Below the pieces are notes generated by a model, which saw only the letters and a program-made list of their open reading frames with translations, was not told the DNA's origin and ran no database searches. The position numbers and the translations under genes are program-made. A stretch of 64,000 nt of DNA from CAYSYY01 sp964576115 [NCBI: uncultured Gemmatimonadota bacterium] (GTDB taxonomy: Bacteria; Blakebacterota; Blakebacteria; Blakebacterales): positions 51,510 through 115,509 of the forward strand of contig CAZNUA010000007.1 in NCBI GenBank assembly GCA_964576115.1. Reading direction: 5' to 3'. Of the stretch, positions 1 through 9,143 are shown one piece after another. Each line of letters starts with the position of its first letter. The first letter of the stretch is position 1.

Positions 1-1
1 T

Positions 2-2362
2 TCCGGCCTGGTAGTGACAACTCTCGCCCTGGGGATAGGAGCGTGCACGGTCATATACAGCCTGGTGAACGGGATCCTCATTCAGTCGCTACCCTACCCG
101 GAGGCGGACCGGCTGGTAAAATTCTACCTGACGAATACCGAATGGCGCGATTCCGCACCCAACCCACGCTACCAGGAGATGTGGGACAGCATTCCCGTTT
201 CCTATGCGATCTTCAACGAATTGAAGGGGGTAAACACGGTCTGCGAGAACATCGGCGTGTACGCCTGGGAAGAATATCGGATCAGCGGGCAGGAACACCC
301 GGAAGTCGTCACCGGATACCTCGTATCCTCGCAGGTCTGGGATATCCTCGATATCCGGCCGCACCTGGGACGGATCATGCTGGCCCGGGACGACGAAATC
401 GGCGCCCAGCGTGTCGCCCTGCTCAGTTTCGGCCTGTGGCAACGGTCATTCGGTGCCGATCCGGATATTGTCGGCCGGGTTCTGCATTCGAATGAGGACA
501 ACTACCTCATCGTCGGAGTGATGCCTCAGGATTTTTCCTTCCCGGCGGGTGAGGCCGAGCTCTTCACTTCTTTCTCAGACAGCGGCAAGCAATCCCGTTC
601 TCCCTATCTGCATGCGATCGCCCGACTCAATCCCCGGATTTCGGTGCACGAGGCACAGCGGGAGATGGAAGCTGCGACACTCCGGTTGGAAGCAACCGGG
701 GGGAACACGTTCGGGGCACGGTTCGTTCCTCTGGCCGAGGAGGTCGTCGGAGACGTTCGCTCGGCCCTGATGCTGCTGCTCTACGCCGTCGGGGCGGCAT
801 TTCTGATCGTCAGCACGACCGTAGCCAACCTCCTCTGTGTCAGGGCGGCGGAGAGACGACGCGAACTGGCTGTCCGCTCGGCCCTCGGCGAGAGCAGGGG
901 ACAGCTTTTCCTGCACATCTTTCTTGAGAGTCTGCTCGTTTCCGTCACGGGCGGTATCCTGGGACTGATCCTGGCGTTCATGGGATGGAAACCATTCGTC
1001 TCGATCCTGCCGTCGACGCTTCCCCGATTGTCAGAGATCGGAATGGATATCCACGTGCTTCTCTTCGCCGCCCTGCTCTCGGTTCTGGCCGGTATCTGTA
1101 TCGGTCTGATAACGGTAATCAGCATCGGTCAGACGCGGCTTTCGCCCCTTCTTCAGGGTGCCGGCAGATCTCACGGAAAGGGACAGCGGCTTCATCGCGC
1201 ACAGGCCGGTTTCATCATTCTGGAAACCGCGCTCACCTTTGCCCTCATGGTGGGAGCCGGTCTGGTGCTGAAGAGCTTCATCAATCTGACAACTGTCGAG
1301 CGCGGCTTCTCCTCAAGCAACCTGCTGACGTTCCGAGTGTCCCCTGAGGATGAGGATTTCTCCGAACAACGCATCGAAGATTTCCACCGCCTTCTCACCG
1401 AACGACTGGAGTCGCTGCCCGCAGTCCGGGCGGTGGCCGGAACCGACAATCTGCCGTTTGTGGGGGGAGCCTGGACCCGCACTGTGACGGTTGATTCTCA
1501 GGAAGGAGCGGTGCCGGCGACAGTCGAATGGAGCACCGTTACCGGCTCTTTCTTCCAGACGATGAACATCCCTCTGGTGGGCGGACGCACGTTCACCACC
1601 GAAGATGTCCGGACGCAGATACCGGTCGTCATCGTCAGTCAGTCTCTGGCACAGAGATTCTGGCCGACCGGCGAGGCTCTCGGTCGCCGGATCAAGCTCG
1701 GGGAACCGGAGCGTGACACTCCCTGGCTGACGGTCGTCGGCATTGCCGGCGATGTACGCCACCGCGGTCTGGATGTTGCCCCGACCGCCAGATTCTACCT
1801 GCCGGTGAGTCAGCACCCTGCTCCGAACCGGACGATCATCGTGCGGGCTGATACCGACCCGATCGATATCGTCGAAGCGGTCCGGAATACCGTCTGGAGC
1901 ATCGAGCCGGAGCTTCCTGTTAAAGCGGTCAGCACGCTCGATGACCTGATCGTCCACTCCGTTGAGAACCCCCGCTTTCGCACGGTGGTGCTCGATGTCA
2001 TCGCCGCCCTCGCCCTGACCCTCTCAATCGTCGGCATCTTCGGCGTACTGTCGTATTCGGTGACTCAGCGCAGGCATGAAATCGGGATCCGCATGGCGCT
2101 CGGCGCCAGAAGGAACATCATTGTGATGCATGTTCTGAAACGGGGACTGCTGCTGACCGGACTGGGACTGATCATCGGGCTCATCCTCACACTCGGTGTC
2201 TGTCAGACCCTGAGGGCTTTGCTCTTCGAAGTGCAACCGGCTGATCCCGGGATATTGTTGATGGCAGGTGCACTGCTTGTAATAACAGCGATCGCGGCAG
2301 GATTCATCCCGGCCTGCAAAGCAGCGCGGACCGACGCTCTCGACTCACTGAAGAGTCAGTAG
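2..2362 (+). CDS. ADOP-type ABC transporter permease (5' end outside window)
   Basis: MacB/FtsX-like inner-membrane permease of the duplicated orphan type. The reading frame is already open at base 2, and the first visible residues fall inside the first transmembrane helix (TLALGIGACTVIYSLVNGIL). About 20 N-terminal residues therefore lie outside the window, and the apparent GTG at 14 is not the start. The layout is TM1, a periplasmic MacB-type domain, three helices (about residues 245-380), then a second copy of the same arrangement ending in a helix triplet and the RTDALDSLKSQ tail. Motifs such as ERRRELAVRSALGESRGQL and RRHEIGIRMALGARR are the cytoplasmic loops that contact an ATPase in MacB. 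No ATPase gene is nearby. The transported substrate cannot be told from sequence. The same-strand gene 183 bp downstream is a second permease of the family. Confidence 0.9.
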   Translation, partial: SGLVVTTLALGIGACTVIYSLVNGILIQSLPYPEADRLVKFYLTNTEWRDSAPNPRYQEMWDSIPVSYAIFNELKGVNTVCENIGVYAWEEYRISGQEHPEVVTGYLVSSQVWDILDIRPHLGRIMLARDDEIGAQRVALLSFGLWQRSFGADPDIVGRVLHSNEDNYLIVGVMPQDFSFPAGEAELFTSFSDSGKQSRSPYLHAIARLNPRISVHEAQREMEAATLRLEATGGNTFGARFVPLAEEVVGDVRSALMLLLYAVGAAFLIVSTTVANLLCVRAAERRRELAVRSALGESRGQLFLHIFLESLLVSVTGGILGLILAFMGWKPFVSILPSTLPRLSEIGMDIHVLLFAALLSVLAGICIGLITVISIGQTRLSPLLQGAGRSHGKGQRLHRAQAGFIILETALTFALMVGAGLVLKSFINLTTVERGFSSSNLLTFRVSPEDEDFSEQRIEDFHRLLTERLESLPAVRAVAGTDNLPFVGGAWTRTVTVDSQEGAVPATVEWSTVTGSFFQTMNIPLVGGRTFTTEDVRTQIPVVIVSQSLAQRFWPTGEALGRRIKLGEPERDTPWLTVVGIAGDVRHRGLDVAPTARFYLPVSQHPAPNRTIIVRADTDPIDIVEAVRNTVWSIEPELPVKAVSTLDDLIVHSVENPRFRTVVLDVIAALALTLSIVGIFGVLSYSVTQRRHEIGIRMALGARRNIIVMHVLKRGLLLTGLGLIIGLILTLGVCQTLRALLFEVQPADPGILLMAGALLVITAIAAGFIPACKAARTDALDSLKSQ

Positions 2363-2544
2363 AAAGATATCCAGCTCGTTACGGGCAGAACCGGGTCCCT
2401 GTCCGGCGGCCGGGGCAGGACATTCCGGGAACCGTTCTTGATCCCAGTCCGTACAGGGAAAGAGACACGGGAGTGGATTCGATTCCGTGGGGGGTTCCGC
2501 TCCGAAGAGCTGTCTTCTTTTCCACCCTTACAGTAAGGCATCCC

Positions 2545-4962
2545 GTGGACAGTCTCTGGCACGACCTGCGCACCGGCCTCCGCCTGCTGACCCGAAATCC
2601 GGCTCTGACCGCAACGTGTGTTCTGACTCTCGGCCTCGGGATCGGCACCGCCACCCTCATGTTCAGCATCCCGAACGGCAGCTTCTGGGAACCCCTGCCC
2701 TTCGAAGAGAGCGATCGACTGGTCTACCCGCTATCGGTCAACCTGGCTAGCGGCTCGACGGGCAATTCGCTGTTCCTGCATGATTTCCTCGACTTTCGCG
2801 AGCGTCAGACCACCTGTGAAGCGATTGGAGCCTGGTACTCCATAACGGTGAATGTGTCCAGCGCCGGTGATCCCCCGCAGCCCTATCGGGGAGCCTGCAT
2901 CTCTCCGGCAGCTTTCCGGATCGTGAGGAGCCAGCCGTTCCTGGGACGCTTCTTCAGTCCCGAGGAAATGCAGCCCGGCGGTCCGCCGGTCATCATTCTC
3001 AGTCACCGGGTCTGGCAGGAGCGGTTTGCGGGCGATCCGGGCATCGTGAACCGGACCATCAGGGCCAACGGACAGAACGCGACGATCATCGGGGTGATGC
3101 CCGAGGGGTTCTTCTTCCCCGACAATCAGGACTGCTGGCTCCCCCATCGGCAGGATCCGCTGCTCATCGAACGTGGAGAGGGAGTCCCGGTCCAGACCAT
3201 CGCTCGCCTGAAACCGGGCGTACACAGGGAACAGGCCCAGGCGGAGTTCAGCGCCATCGCCGCCGACCTCGCCATCGCGCACCCCGAGACAAACCGGAAC
3301 CGTGGTGTCCGGCTCAACCGTCATTCCTGGATCTTTCTCGCCCAGCGGGAGGCAGTTCTCATCTACCTGATGCTGGCCGCCACGGTGATCGTTCTGCTGA
3401 TCGCCTGCCTCAATGTCACTAACATCCTGCTCTCCCGGACCGCCGGCCGGATCAGGGAAATGGCCGTGCGGTCTTCTCTGGGAGCCAACCGGAGTCGACT
3501 CATCCGGCAACTTCTGATCGAGGCTTTCACGCTCGCCCTGCCGGGAATGTTCCTGGGTCTGCTCTTCTGTCAGATCGGATTGGAGTTTTTTTCCGTCGGT
3601 GTCGCCCGGACCCAGCCTCCCTGGTGGTTCCGATTTGATGTCGATCCGAACGTCCTGCTGTATGCCGGTGCCCTGATGTTCTTCACGACCCTCTCGGCCG
3701 GACTGATCCCTGCCCTGCAGGCGTCGCGTATCAGCATGAATGACTTCCTCAAAGAAGCGTCACGAAGCGCGACAGGATCCCGGGTCACACGCTCGAGTCG
3801 CTTCATGGTCATGACCGAGATCGCTTTCTCGGCCGGTCTGCTGTTCGCCGCCGGCCTGACGGTGAAGAGTATCCTGCACCTGAACGACTTCGATTTCGGG
3901 ATCAGGAAAGAGAATGTCGTCTCCGCCCGGGTGCGATTGTCCGAGGCCGATTACCCGACCAGGGAGAGCCGGACGGCCCTCTGGGTCTCGATCGCAACCC
4001 GTCTGCAGGAACTGCCCGGGATACGCGGGTCCGCCGTGACACCTTTTCTGCCTCTGGAGGGAGCTGTGTGGGCACCGCTCGTTCCCCGGGGCCAGGCCGA
4101 CCGGGAGGCTGACAGCTCTCCGGTCTCAGCCGTAAAGATGATCTCTCCCGGGTACTTCAACACCGTGGGGATCGAACTCCTGCAGGGACGGGATTTCACC
4201 CCGGCCGACGAAGCCGGCGCACCCCGGGTCGCCATCGTCAACACCCGCTACGCCGAGCGTCATCTGGGGGGCCTCGATCCGGTCGGGCAGCGCCTCGAGA
4301 GAGCCGGGACAGACACCGGTGAGCCGGGCTATATCGTGATCGGGGTCGTCGGCAACGAGTGGATCAACTCCGATAACTCCCCTGCTGAAGTCGTCTATAC
4401 CTCCCTCTTCCAGGACGATCGGAATTTCGCCAACCTGGTTGTGAGAACACGGGGGGAGAGAGAAACGATCGTCGAGGCAATGCGTGAGGCCGTCGTCGAG
4501 CTCGATCCGCATCTGCCGGTGTACCAGATCCGGACAATGGATGAGGTCATCTACGATCAGACCTGGGCCTACTCACTCTTCGGCAACCTGCTGGTGATCA
4601 TCGGTATCCTGGCCCTGATCCTGGCCTCGGTCGGTCTCTATGGGGTTATCGCCTTCACGGTCAGTCAGCGCACCAGGGAATTCGGTATCAGGAGCGCCCT
4701 CGGCGCCCGCCCGGGGAATATCATCGCCCTGGTCATGAAACAGGGTGCCCGTCAGCTGGGGAGCGGCATGTTGATCGGGGTCGGGCTGGCCTGGGTGTTC
4801 GCTCAGGGGATGAGGAATATGTTCTTCGGGGTAGTGCCGTCGGATCCTCTCGTGCTCTTCACCATTCTCCTGGTGCTGGGTACGAGCGGGATCGTCGCCT
4901 GCCTGTTCCCCGCCCGCCGGGCGGTGCGGATCGATCCATTGAGCGCGATGCGGCAGGAATAG
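2545..4962 (+). CDS. ADOP-type ABC transporter permease
   Basis: Full-length duplicated MacB/FtsX-like permease of 805 residues. I chose the GTG at 2545 because the protein then begins DSLWHDLRTGLRLLTRNP, the usual ADOP N-terminus, with a TAAGG-like ribosome site just upstream. An in-frame GTG at 2473 would add 24 residues without family character. Two repeats of TM + periplasmic domain + three TMs are visible. The loop motifs are REMAVRSSLGANRSRL in the first half and TREFGIRSALGARPGN in the second. The C-terminus is the usual ARRAVRIDPLSAMRQE. TM1 reads TLMFSIPNGSFW where relatives have IFS-VNG, a mild divergence. There is no PadR regulator next to it. It could be expressed with the preceding permease or alone. 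Confidence 0.9.
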   Translation: MDSLWHDLRTGLRLLTRNPALTATCVLTLGLGIGTATLMFSIPNGSFWEPLPFEESDRLVYPLSVNLASGSTGNSLFLHDFLDFRERQTTCEAIGAWYSITVNVSSAGDPPQPYRGACISPAAFRIVRSQPFLGRFFSPEEMQPGGPPVIILSHRVWQERFAGDPGIVNRTIRANGQNATIIGVMPEGFFFPDNQDCWLPHRQDPLLIERGEGVPVQTIARLKPGVHREQAQAEFSAIAADLAIAHPETNRNRGVRLNRHSWIFLAQREAVLIYLMLAATVIVLLIACLNVTNILLSRTAGRIREMAVRSSLGANRSRLIRQLLIEAFTLALPGMFLGLLFCQIGLEFFSVGVARTQPPWWFRFDVDPNVLLYAGALMFFTTLSAGLIPALQASRISMNDFLKEASRSATGSRVTRSSRFMVMTEIAFSAGLLFAAGLTVKSILHLNDFDFGIRKENVVSARVRLSEADYPTRESRTALWVSIATRLQELPGIRGSAVTPFLPLEGAVWAPLVPRGQADREADSSPVSAVKMISPGYFNTVGIELLQGRDFTPADEAGAPRVAIVNTRYAERHLGGLDPVGQRLERAGTDTGEPGYIVIGVVGNEWINSDNSPAEVVYTSLFQDDRNFANLVVRTRGERETIVEAMREAVVELDPHLPVYQIRTMDEVIYDQTWAYSLFGNLLVIIGILALILASVGLYGVIAFTVSQRTREFGIRSALGARPGNIIALVMKQGARQLGSGMLIGVGLAWVFAQGMRNMFFGVVPSDPLVLFTILLVLGTSGIVACLFPARRAVRIDPLSAMRQE

Positions 4963-5065
4963 GCCGAACCCGGATCTCGGCTACCCGCGAAACCCATCAT
5001 ATGGACAGGGCCGGCGCAAAGCCCCGATCACGGCGATCGATTCCGGTTTCAGGATGGGATCGAGA

Positions 5066-5650
5066 TCAGATCTGTGCTTTCCCCCGGGATGACATGCCCG
5101 CCGCCCGACAGGCTGCTTCCCACTGCGGCCCCAGTTCCAGTTGCCCGATCCATGTTAGAAGATAGTCGGTATCGAGTTCGTCGGCCCGGATCTTGAGGAT
5201 ACCCGCCACATCATCTATCTGGCGCTGTGACCCTCCCGATCGGGCCCATTCGAGTTTGGCCAGGCATACATCTTCAGCGGTTGCGATACTCAGCTCCCGG
5301 CCCTGGAACTCGACTGTTTGCCGCCGCTCGAATTCCTGCCGGCTGAACGGACGGGACTTCCGTATGATCAGATCGACTTTCCATCCCGTCGCAAGGTCGA
5401 TGATGTTAAAGATACTCTGTTGCCGCTGCGCTTCCAGGGCGGATTCCTCATCGACATAGTAGCGCTCCTCCCCAAGCAGTCTGATGAAGGCTCGCAGCTG
5501 TTCGACGGTCGGTGCGATCACGACATCGATATCCTGAGTGGCCCGCGGAACGCCGTGGAAGGAACTGGCGAAGGAACCCGTCAGCATGTAAGGGATACCG
5601 GCCTGATCGAGCGCCCCGAAAAGCCGCGAAAACAGCTCCGCCGTCGTCAC
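5066..5650 (-). CDS. AbiEii-like nucleotidyltransferase domain protein
   Basis: 194-residue protein of the DNA polymerase beta-like nucleotidyltransferase superfamily. The fold signature is present: GS at about residues 25-26 followed by DxD (QDIDVVI, Asp40 and Asp42), and a third acidic residue in WKVDLII (about Asp93). These three acids bind the metal ions in the family. The frame stays open upstream, but the start is best placed at the GTG at 5650, whose GTGA overlaps the stop of the 74-aa gene before it, so translation is probably coupled. Relatives include AbiEii/AbiGii-type toxins and MNT-type antitoxins. The partner here is not a recognisable AbiEi, so a toxin role is only a possibility. 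It might instead modify a small molecule or tRNA. Confidence 0.75.
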   Translation of the reverse strand: MTTAELFSRLFGALDQAGIPYMLTGSFASSFHGVPRATQDIDVVIAPTVEQLRAFIRLLGEERYYVDEESALEAQRQQSIFNIIDLATGWKVDLIIRKSRPFSRQEFERRQTVEFQGRELSIATAEDVCLAKLEWARSGGSQRQIDDVAGILKIRADELDTDYLLTWIGQLELGPQWEAACRAAGMSSRGKAQI

Positions 5651-5871
5651 CGTAACGATACCGGTACAGGAGCCGGATGAAAGGCGCACCGCAGAAGCTC
5701 CTGTTTCAGCAGACGATCCGTCCAATCCGGGTGCTGATGCCGCAAGCGGGTGAGCAGGAGTTCTCGTGCGGCAGTACTCATATCCATTGCCAGCAACAAA
5801 CGTTCCGATCCCGTCAGCTGCCGCTGAATGCGTAACTGGATATCTCTCGCAGCGATGCTCGTATCCCTCAC
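5647..5871 (-). CDS. Small helical protein coupled to nucleotidyltransferase
   Basis: 74-residue basic protein with no recognised catalytic motif. It starts at a GTG preceded at close range by GGAGGAG, and its TGA stop overlaps the GTG of the nucleotidyltransferase gene by four bases. The sequence is mostly helical in character (RLLLAMDMSTAARELLLTRL). From memory it resembles the short proteins, often annotated hypothetical, found directly upstream of nucleotidyltransferase genes in Acidobacteriota and related phyla. The tight coupling suggests that the two proteins form a complex or a toxin/antitoxin-like pair. This is an inference from gene order, not from a characterised homologue. Confidence 0.6.
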   Translation of the reverse strand: MRDTSIAARDIQLRIQRQLTGSERLLLAMDMSTAARELLLTRLRHQHPDWTDRLLKQELLRCAFHPAPVPVSLR

Positions 5872-6019
5872 AATCTCCTCCAGAGGTGAATCCGTCCAAT
5901 CCTGGTCACCGGACTTCCCGGAATCTTAATGCAGTCCGCGCGAAGACCTCAATCTCTTGTGGTTATATGACTGCCGGGTTACCCCGTGGACACTCCTTCA
6001 TCGACCTGTGCCCCCCTGC

Positions 6020-7519
6020 TCACCTCCCAAGGATACAGCCGCGGGGGGTGAAGGCAATCGTCCAGGCGTGCTGACAGGGTGGTGACGAGCGCACCGAACG
6101 GGGAACGCGTACGACAACCTCTCCATCCTCCAACCGCCATGTCAGAGCCCGCTCGACCCCCAGCATGTGCACCTCGCTGCCCGGTTCGGGTCTCAGGGCC
6201 GAAAAGCGGATCTCTTCGGGCGGCGCCTCCTCTCCCCCGGCAGCCAGGTAGATGGCGTGCACCCGTTCCCCGGGCAGCTGCGTGAAGCAGATGTTGCCCT
6301 CCTTGTACGGCGCAATGGCCCGGGTCTCGTAGATGGCCGGGGAGTTCACCGCCATCCATTCCCCGATCTCCCGCATGCGCTCCAGAGCTGCCGGAGGGAG
6401 TTCCCCTTCGGGGGAGGGACCCACGTTGAGCAGGAAATTGCCCCCCTTGGCGACGATGTCGACCAGCAGGTGGATGAGCTGGCGAGTCGGTTTGTAAGTA
6501 TCGTCGGGGTTGTACGACCACTGGTTGGCCATCGTCATGCAGGTTTCCCACGGATACGGCGGCGGCTCGTCGGGCACCCGCTGTTCCGGCGTGCGGTAAT
6601 TCTCGTAGCGGCCGTGCACCGTGCGGTCGACGACGATCAGACCCGGCTGGTGGCGGCGGGCCATGGCGGCGATCCGGGGCATGTCGATATCCTGATCCTG
6701 CGGCAGGGCTCCGGCCCAGCCGCGGCTCTCTTCGGTCAGGGTCTCGATCGGGCGCACCCAGCCGCCGTCGAGCCAGAGGATGTCCACCGGACCGTACCCG
6801 GTCATCAGCTCTTCGATCTGGCCGCAGGTGAAATCGCAGAACCGCTGCCAGCGTTCGGGGTACTTCTCGATCGAATAGTTCACGTTCCGGTCGGGGGTGG
6901 CCCACTCCGGCGCCCAGTAATCCTCGCAGTGCCAGTCGGCTTTCGAGAAGTAGGCTCCGGTTCCCAGACCGCGCTCGCGGAAGGCCTCGAAGATCTCTTT
7001 CGTGACATTGGCCCGGGGATCGCTCGCGAACGGGGTGGACGGTCCGGTGACCGAAAAGTCGGTCAGATCGGTATCGAACATGCAGAAACCGTCGTGGTGC
7101 TTGGTGGTGAAGACCACGTAGCGCATGCCGGCCCCGGCGGCAGCCTCGGCCCAAGCAGAGGGGTCGAAGTTGACGGGATTGAACTCCTCCTGCAGACCGA
7201 AGTAGGCGCGCTTGTACTCGCAGTAGTCGCGCATGTGGCGGCGGATCCAGGACCGATCTTCGGAGCAGATCGACCACGATTCCACGATCCCCCACTCAGC
7301 GTAGATTCCCCAGTGCATCATGAAACCGAACTTCCAGTCCTGCCACTGTTCGAGCTTTTCGAGAACCAGGGGATTGGTTTCCCGCTCATCGGGATCGTAC
7401 TCCTGGGCCTCTACCGGCCGGGCGGAGGGGATCAGGATCGCGACGGCGAGCAGAAGGGCGGCGGTCGCGACGGCAATCCGGATGGGGGATGGGAAAAGAG
7501 GGTCTCGGTCTGCGCTCAT
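6020..7519 (-). CDS. Exported GH29 alpha-L-fucosidase
   Basis: 499-residue glycoside hydrolase family 29 enzyme that would release L-fucose from glycans outside the cytoplasm. The N-terminus has a signal peptide (hydrophobic stretch about residues 12-33, likely cleavage near VEA/QEY). Family motifs follow in order: KFGFMMHWGIYAEWG near residue 65, YVVFTTKHHDGFCMFDT, and VDILWLDGGW, where the Asp at about residue 251 is the expected catalytic nucleophile. GGNFLLNVGPSPEGELP marks the end of the barrel, followed by a short beta-sandwich C-terminus. I chose the ATG at 7519 because GAGG lies just upstream and the longer frame adds residues unlike the family. It is transcribed divergently from the S51 peptidase gene. 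The Cys-containing SICSEDRSW region is typical of environmental GH29 proteins. Confidence 0.92.
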   Translation of the reverse strand: MSADRDPLFPSPIRIAVATAALLLAVAILIPSARPVEAQEYDPDERETNPLVLEKLEQWQDWKFGFMMHWGIYAEWGIVESWSICSEDRSWIRRHMRDYCEYKRAYFGLQEEFNPVNFDPSAWAEAAAGAGMRYVVFTTKHHDGFCMFDTDLTDFSVTGPSTPFASDPRANVTKEIFEAFRERGLGTGAYFSKADWHCEDYWAPEWATPDRNVNYSIEKYPERWQRFCDFTCGQIEELMTGYGPVDILWLDGGWVRPIETLTEESRGWAGALPQDQDIDMPRIAAMARRHQPGLIVVDRTVHGRYENYRTPEQRVPDEPPPYPWETCMTMANQWSYNPDDTYKPTRQLIHLLVDIVAKGGNFLLNVGPSPEGELPPAALERMREIGEWMAVNSPAIYETRAIAPYKEGNICFTQLPGERVHAIYLAAGGEEAPPEEIRFSALRPEPGSEVHMLGVERALTWRLEDGEVVVRVPRSVRSSPPCQHAWTIAFTPRGCILGR

Positions 7520-7565
7520 GGCTGCCTCGCACGGTCGGCAGGGAAGTCTTTCTCCTGCCTGTGAC

Positions 7566-7578
7566 TGCCTGTCAGGCA
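7566..7578. promoter_or_regulatory. Perfect palindrome upstream of fucosidase gene
   Basis: TGCCTG-T-CAGGCA, a perfect 6+1+6 inverted repeat, sits 47-59 bp upstream of the fucosidase start in the 261-bp divergent intergenic region. An extra CTGCCTGT half-site lies just beside it. It has the size of a dimeric repressor operator. No regulator gene is adjacent. The rest of the intergenic region holds nothing else I can name. Confidence 0.3.
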
Positions 7579-7780
7579 CTACCTGCGGCTTTCGTGAGAT
7601 GAAGAAACAGTAGCATAAATGATGCACAGAAGACATCAGGCCGTCATGCCGTCATCACCGCGCCTGGCCGGCCGGGCGCCGTGTCGCTCCCGGGAACATC
7701 CCTTGTCACGTGCCGTGACTCTGGGCTATGAAAGAGAACAGATCAACCGTCCCCGCACCGCTTCGCACCGGAGGTCCACC

Positions 7781-8695
7781 GTGACGAACGCCCCCCGCAC
7801 CCGCCGCTTTCTCCCGACCGTACTTCCTGATAGGTCCGCTTCCACCCGCACGCTCGTTCTTGCACTTCTGCTCACCTCAGCTCTCGTCAGTGTCACCGCC
7901 TGCACCTCCCGGCCGCGCTTCGGCCCCGAGCCGGGCGCTCTGGTGATCGTTGGCGGCGGCCGGGTCGGGCCCGAGATATGGGGCCGCTTCATCCAACTGG
8001 CCGGCGGGCCTGAAGAAGCCCGGATCGTAGTCGTGCCCACCGCCGGGGGCCGGGAAGAGTACGATGAGACCCAGGTCGTCAGGGCGTGGCTCGAAGACCG
8101 GGGAGTGACACACGTACGCATGCTCCACACCACCGATCCGCAAGTGGCCGATACCGAAGCCTTCGTCGAGCCCCTGCGCGAGGCCACCGGAGTGTGGTTC
8201 AACGGCGGCCGGCAGTGGCGGCTCACCGACGCCTACCTGAATACCCTGACCTATGAGGAGTTCCACAATGTGCTCGCCCGGGGCGGGGTCATCGGCGGCT
8301 CCTCGGCCGGGGCCACCATCCAGGGCACCTACCTGGTGCGTGGCGCCCCGGAGGGCAACACCATCATGATGAGCCCGGGGCACGAGATCGCCTTCGATTT
8401 CCTCAAAGGGAGCGCCATCGACCAGCACATCGACCGGCGCAACCGCTGGACCCATCTCTACGAAGTCATCGTCGCTCACCCCGAACTGCTGGGAATCGGA
8501 ATCTCCGAAAGTACCGCGCTCATCGTGCAGGGCAACTGCTTCGAGGTCATCGGGGCCGGGCAGGTCACCATCCATGACGCCCGTCGCACCTTCGCCTACG
8601 GCGATACCGTGCACTATTTCACCCTCGATCCCGGTGACTGGTTCGACCTGCGCACCCGCAGCGAGATCGAGATGCTCCCGCAGCCGGAGAACTGA
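7781..8695 (+). CDS. Cyanophycinase-like S51 family lipoprotein
   Basis: 304-residue protein of the peptidase S51/cyanophycinase group (class I glutamine-amidotransferase-like fold). It starts at the GTG at 7781, placed five bases after a perfect GGAGGT. The N-terminus is a lipoprotein signal with lipobox VTAC (Cys41), so the enzyme should be anchored on the outside of the inner membrane or in the outer membrane. The catalytic Ser is at about residue 175 in IGGSSAGA, and a His follows in the IDQHIDRRNR segment conserved in cyanophycinases. VWFNGGRQWRLTDAYL is the other family signature. Members hydrolyse cyanophycin or beta-aspartyl-type peptides. The substrate here is not known. It is divergent from the fucosidase gene. 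Confidence 0.85.
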   Translation: MTNAPRTRRFLPTVLPDRSASTRTLVLALLLTSALVSVTACTSRPRFGPEPGALVIVGGGRVGPEIWGRFIQLAGGPEEARIVVVPTAGGREEYDETQVVRAWLEDRGVTHVRMLHTTDPQVADTEAFVEPLREATGVWFNGGRQWRLTDAYLNTLTYEEFHNVLARGGVIGGSSAGATIQGTYLVRGAPEGNTIMMSPGHEIAFDFLKGSAIDQHIDRRNRWTHLYEVIVAHPELLGIGISESTALIVQGNCFEVIGAGQVTIHDARRTFAYGDTVHYFTLDPGDWFDLRTRSEIEMLPQPEN

Positions 8696-8781
8696 TCCGC
8701 TCTCCCGGAGGCTCACATCCGCCCTCCCGGAGACACGGAAAAATCCAATTCCCGCGAAACCTCTTCCTCCCCGGTACCGTT

Positions 8782-8790
8782 TACAATGTA
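8782..8790 (+). promoter_or_regulatory. TACAATGTA box: probable -10 and PadR operator
   Basis: The 9-mer TACAATGTA begins with TACAAT, a five-of-six match to a -10 box, and is a near palindrome. It lies 18 bases before the PadR start codon. The same 9-mer occurs in front of the PadR remnant at 33745-33753. This position would suit autorepression by PadR. No good -35 box is visible. Confidence 0.5.
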
Positions 8791-8808
8791 GGCAATCAAG
8801 GGGGTATC

Positions 8809-9141
8809 ATGGGTAACGCCTCGATCATAGGTGAATTCGAACAGATGGTTCTGCTGGCGGTCCTGCGGATCGGTGTCGAAGCACACGCCGCGCTCATCCG
8901 CAGCGAGATCGAAGAGGCCACCGGACGTGAGGTCTCGCGCGGCGCCGTCTACACCACCCTGGACCGGCTCGAGAACAAGGGCCTGCTCAGCTCGTGGATG
9001 GGCGAGTCGCGCCCGGTACGCAGCGGCCGGGCCCGCCGGTACTACACCGTCGAACCGGAAGGTCTCGAAGCTCTCAACGAAGCCCGGGCGGCACTCGATC
9101 GCCTCTGGGCCGGGCTCGACCCGGTCCTCGGAGATCTGTAG
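8809..9141 (+). CDS. PadR family transcriptional regulator
   Basis: 110-residue winged-helix DNA-binding protein. The PadR signature is clear: the helix-turn-helix (LIRSEIEEATGREVSRGAVYTTLDRLENKGLL, about residues 25-57), then the wing and the RARRYYTVEPEGLEAL motif. The short C-terminal helix probably dimerises. It starts at the ATG at 8809, with GGGGG a few bases before it. It stops two bases before an ADOP permease gene, and that gene overlaps the next, so the three form one operon. PadR-ADOP pairing is common in Acidobacteriota and relatives. The regulator presumably controls the permeases in response to an unknown ligand or membrane stress. Confidence 0.93.
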   Translation: MGNASIIGEFEQMVLLAVLRIGVEAHAALIRSEIEEATGREVSRGAVYTTLDRLENKGLLSSWMGESRPVRSGRARRYYTVEPEGLEALNEARAALDRLWAGLDPVLGDL

Positions 9142-9143
9142 CG

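Noticed and set aside
2473-2544. Upstream GTG start for the second permease
   Set aside because: It adds 24 residues with no family match, while the 2545 start has the canonical N-terminus and a ribosome site.
6167-7564. Plus-strand reading frame of 465 codons
   Set aside because: It is the antisense of the fucosidase gene. Its composition follows the opposite codon bias, and it has no ribosome site or family motif.
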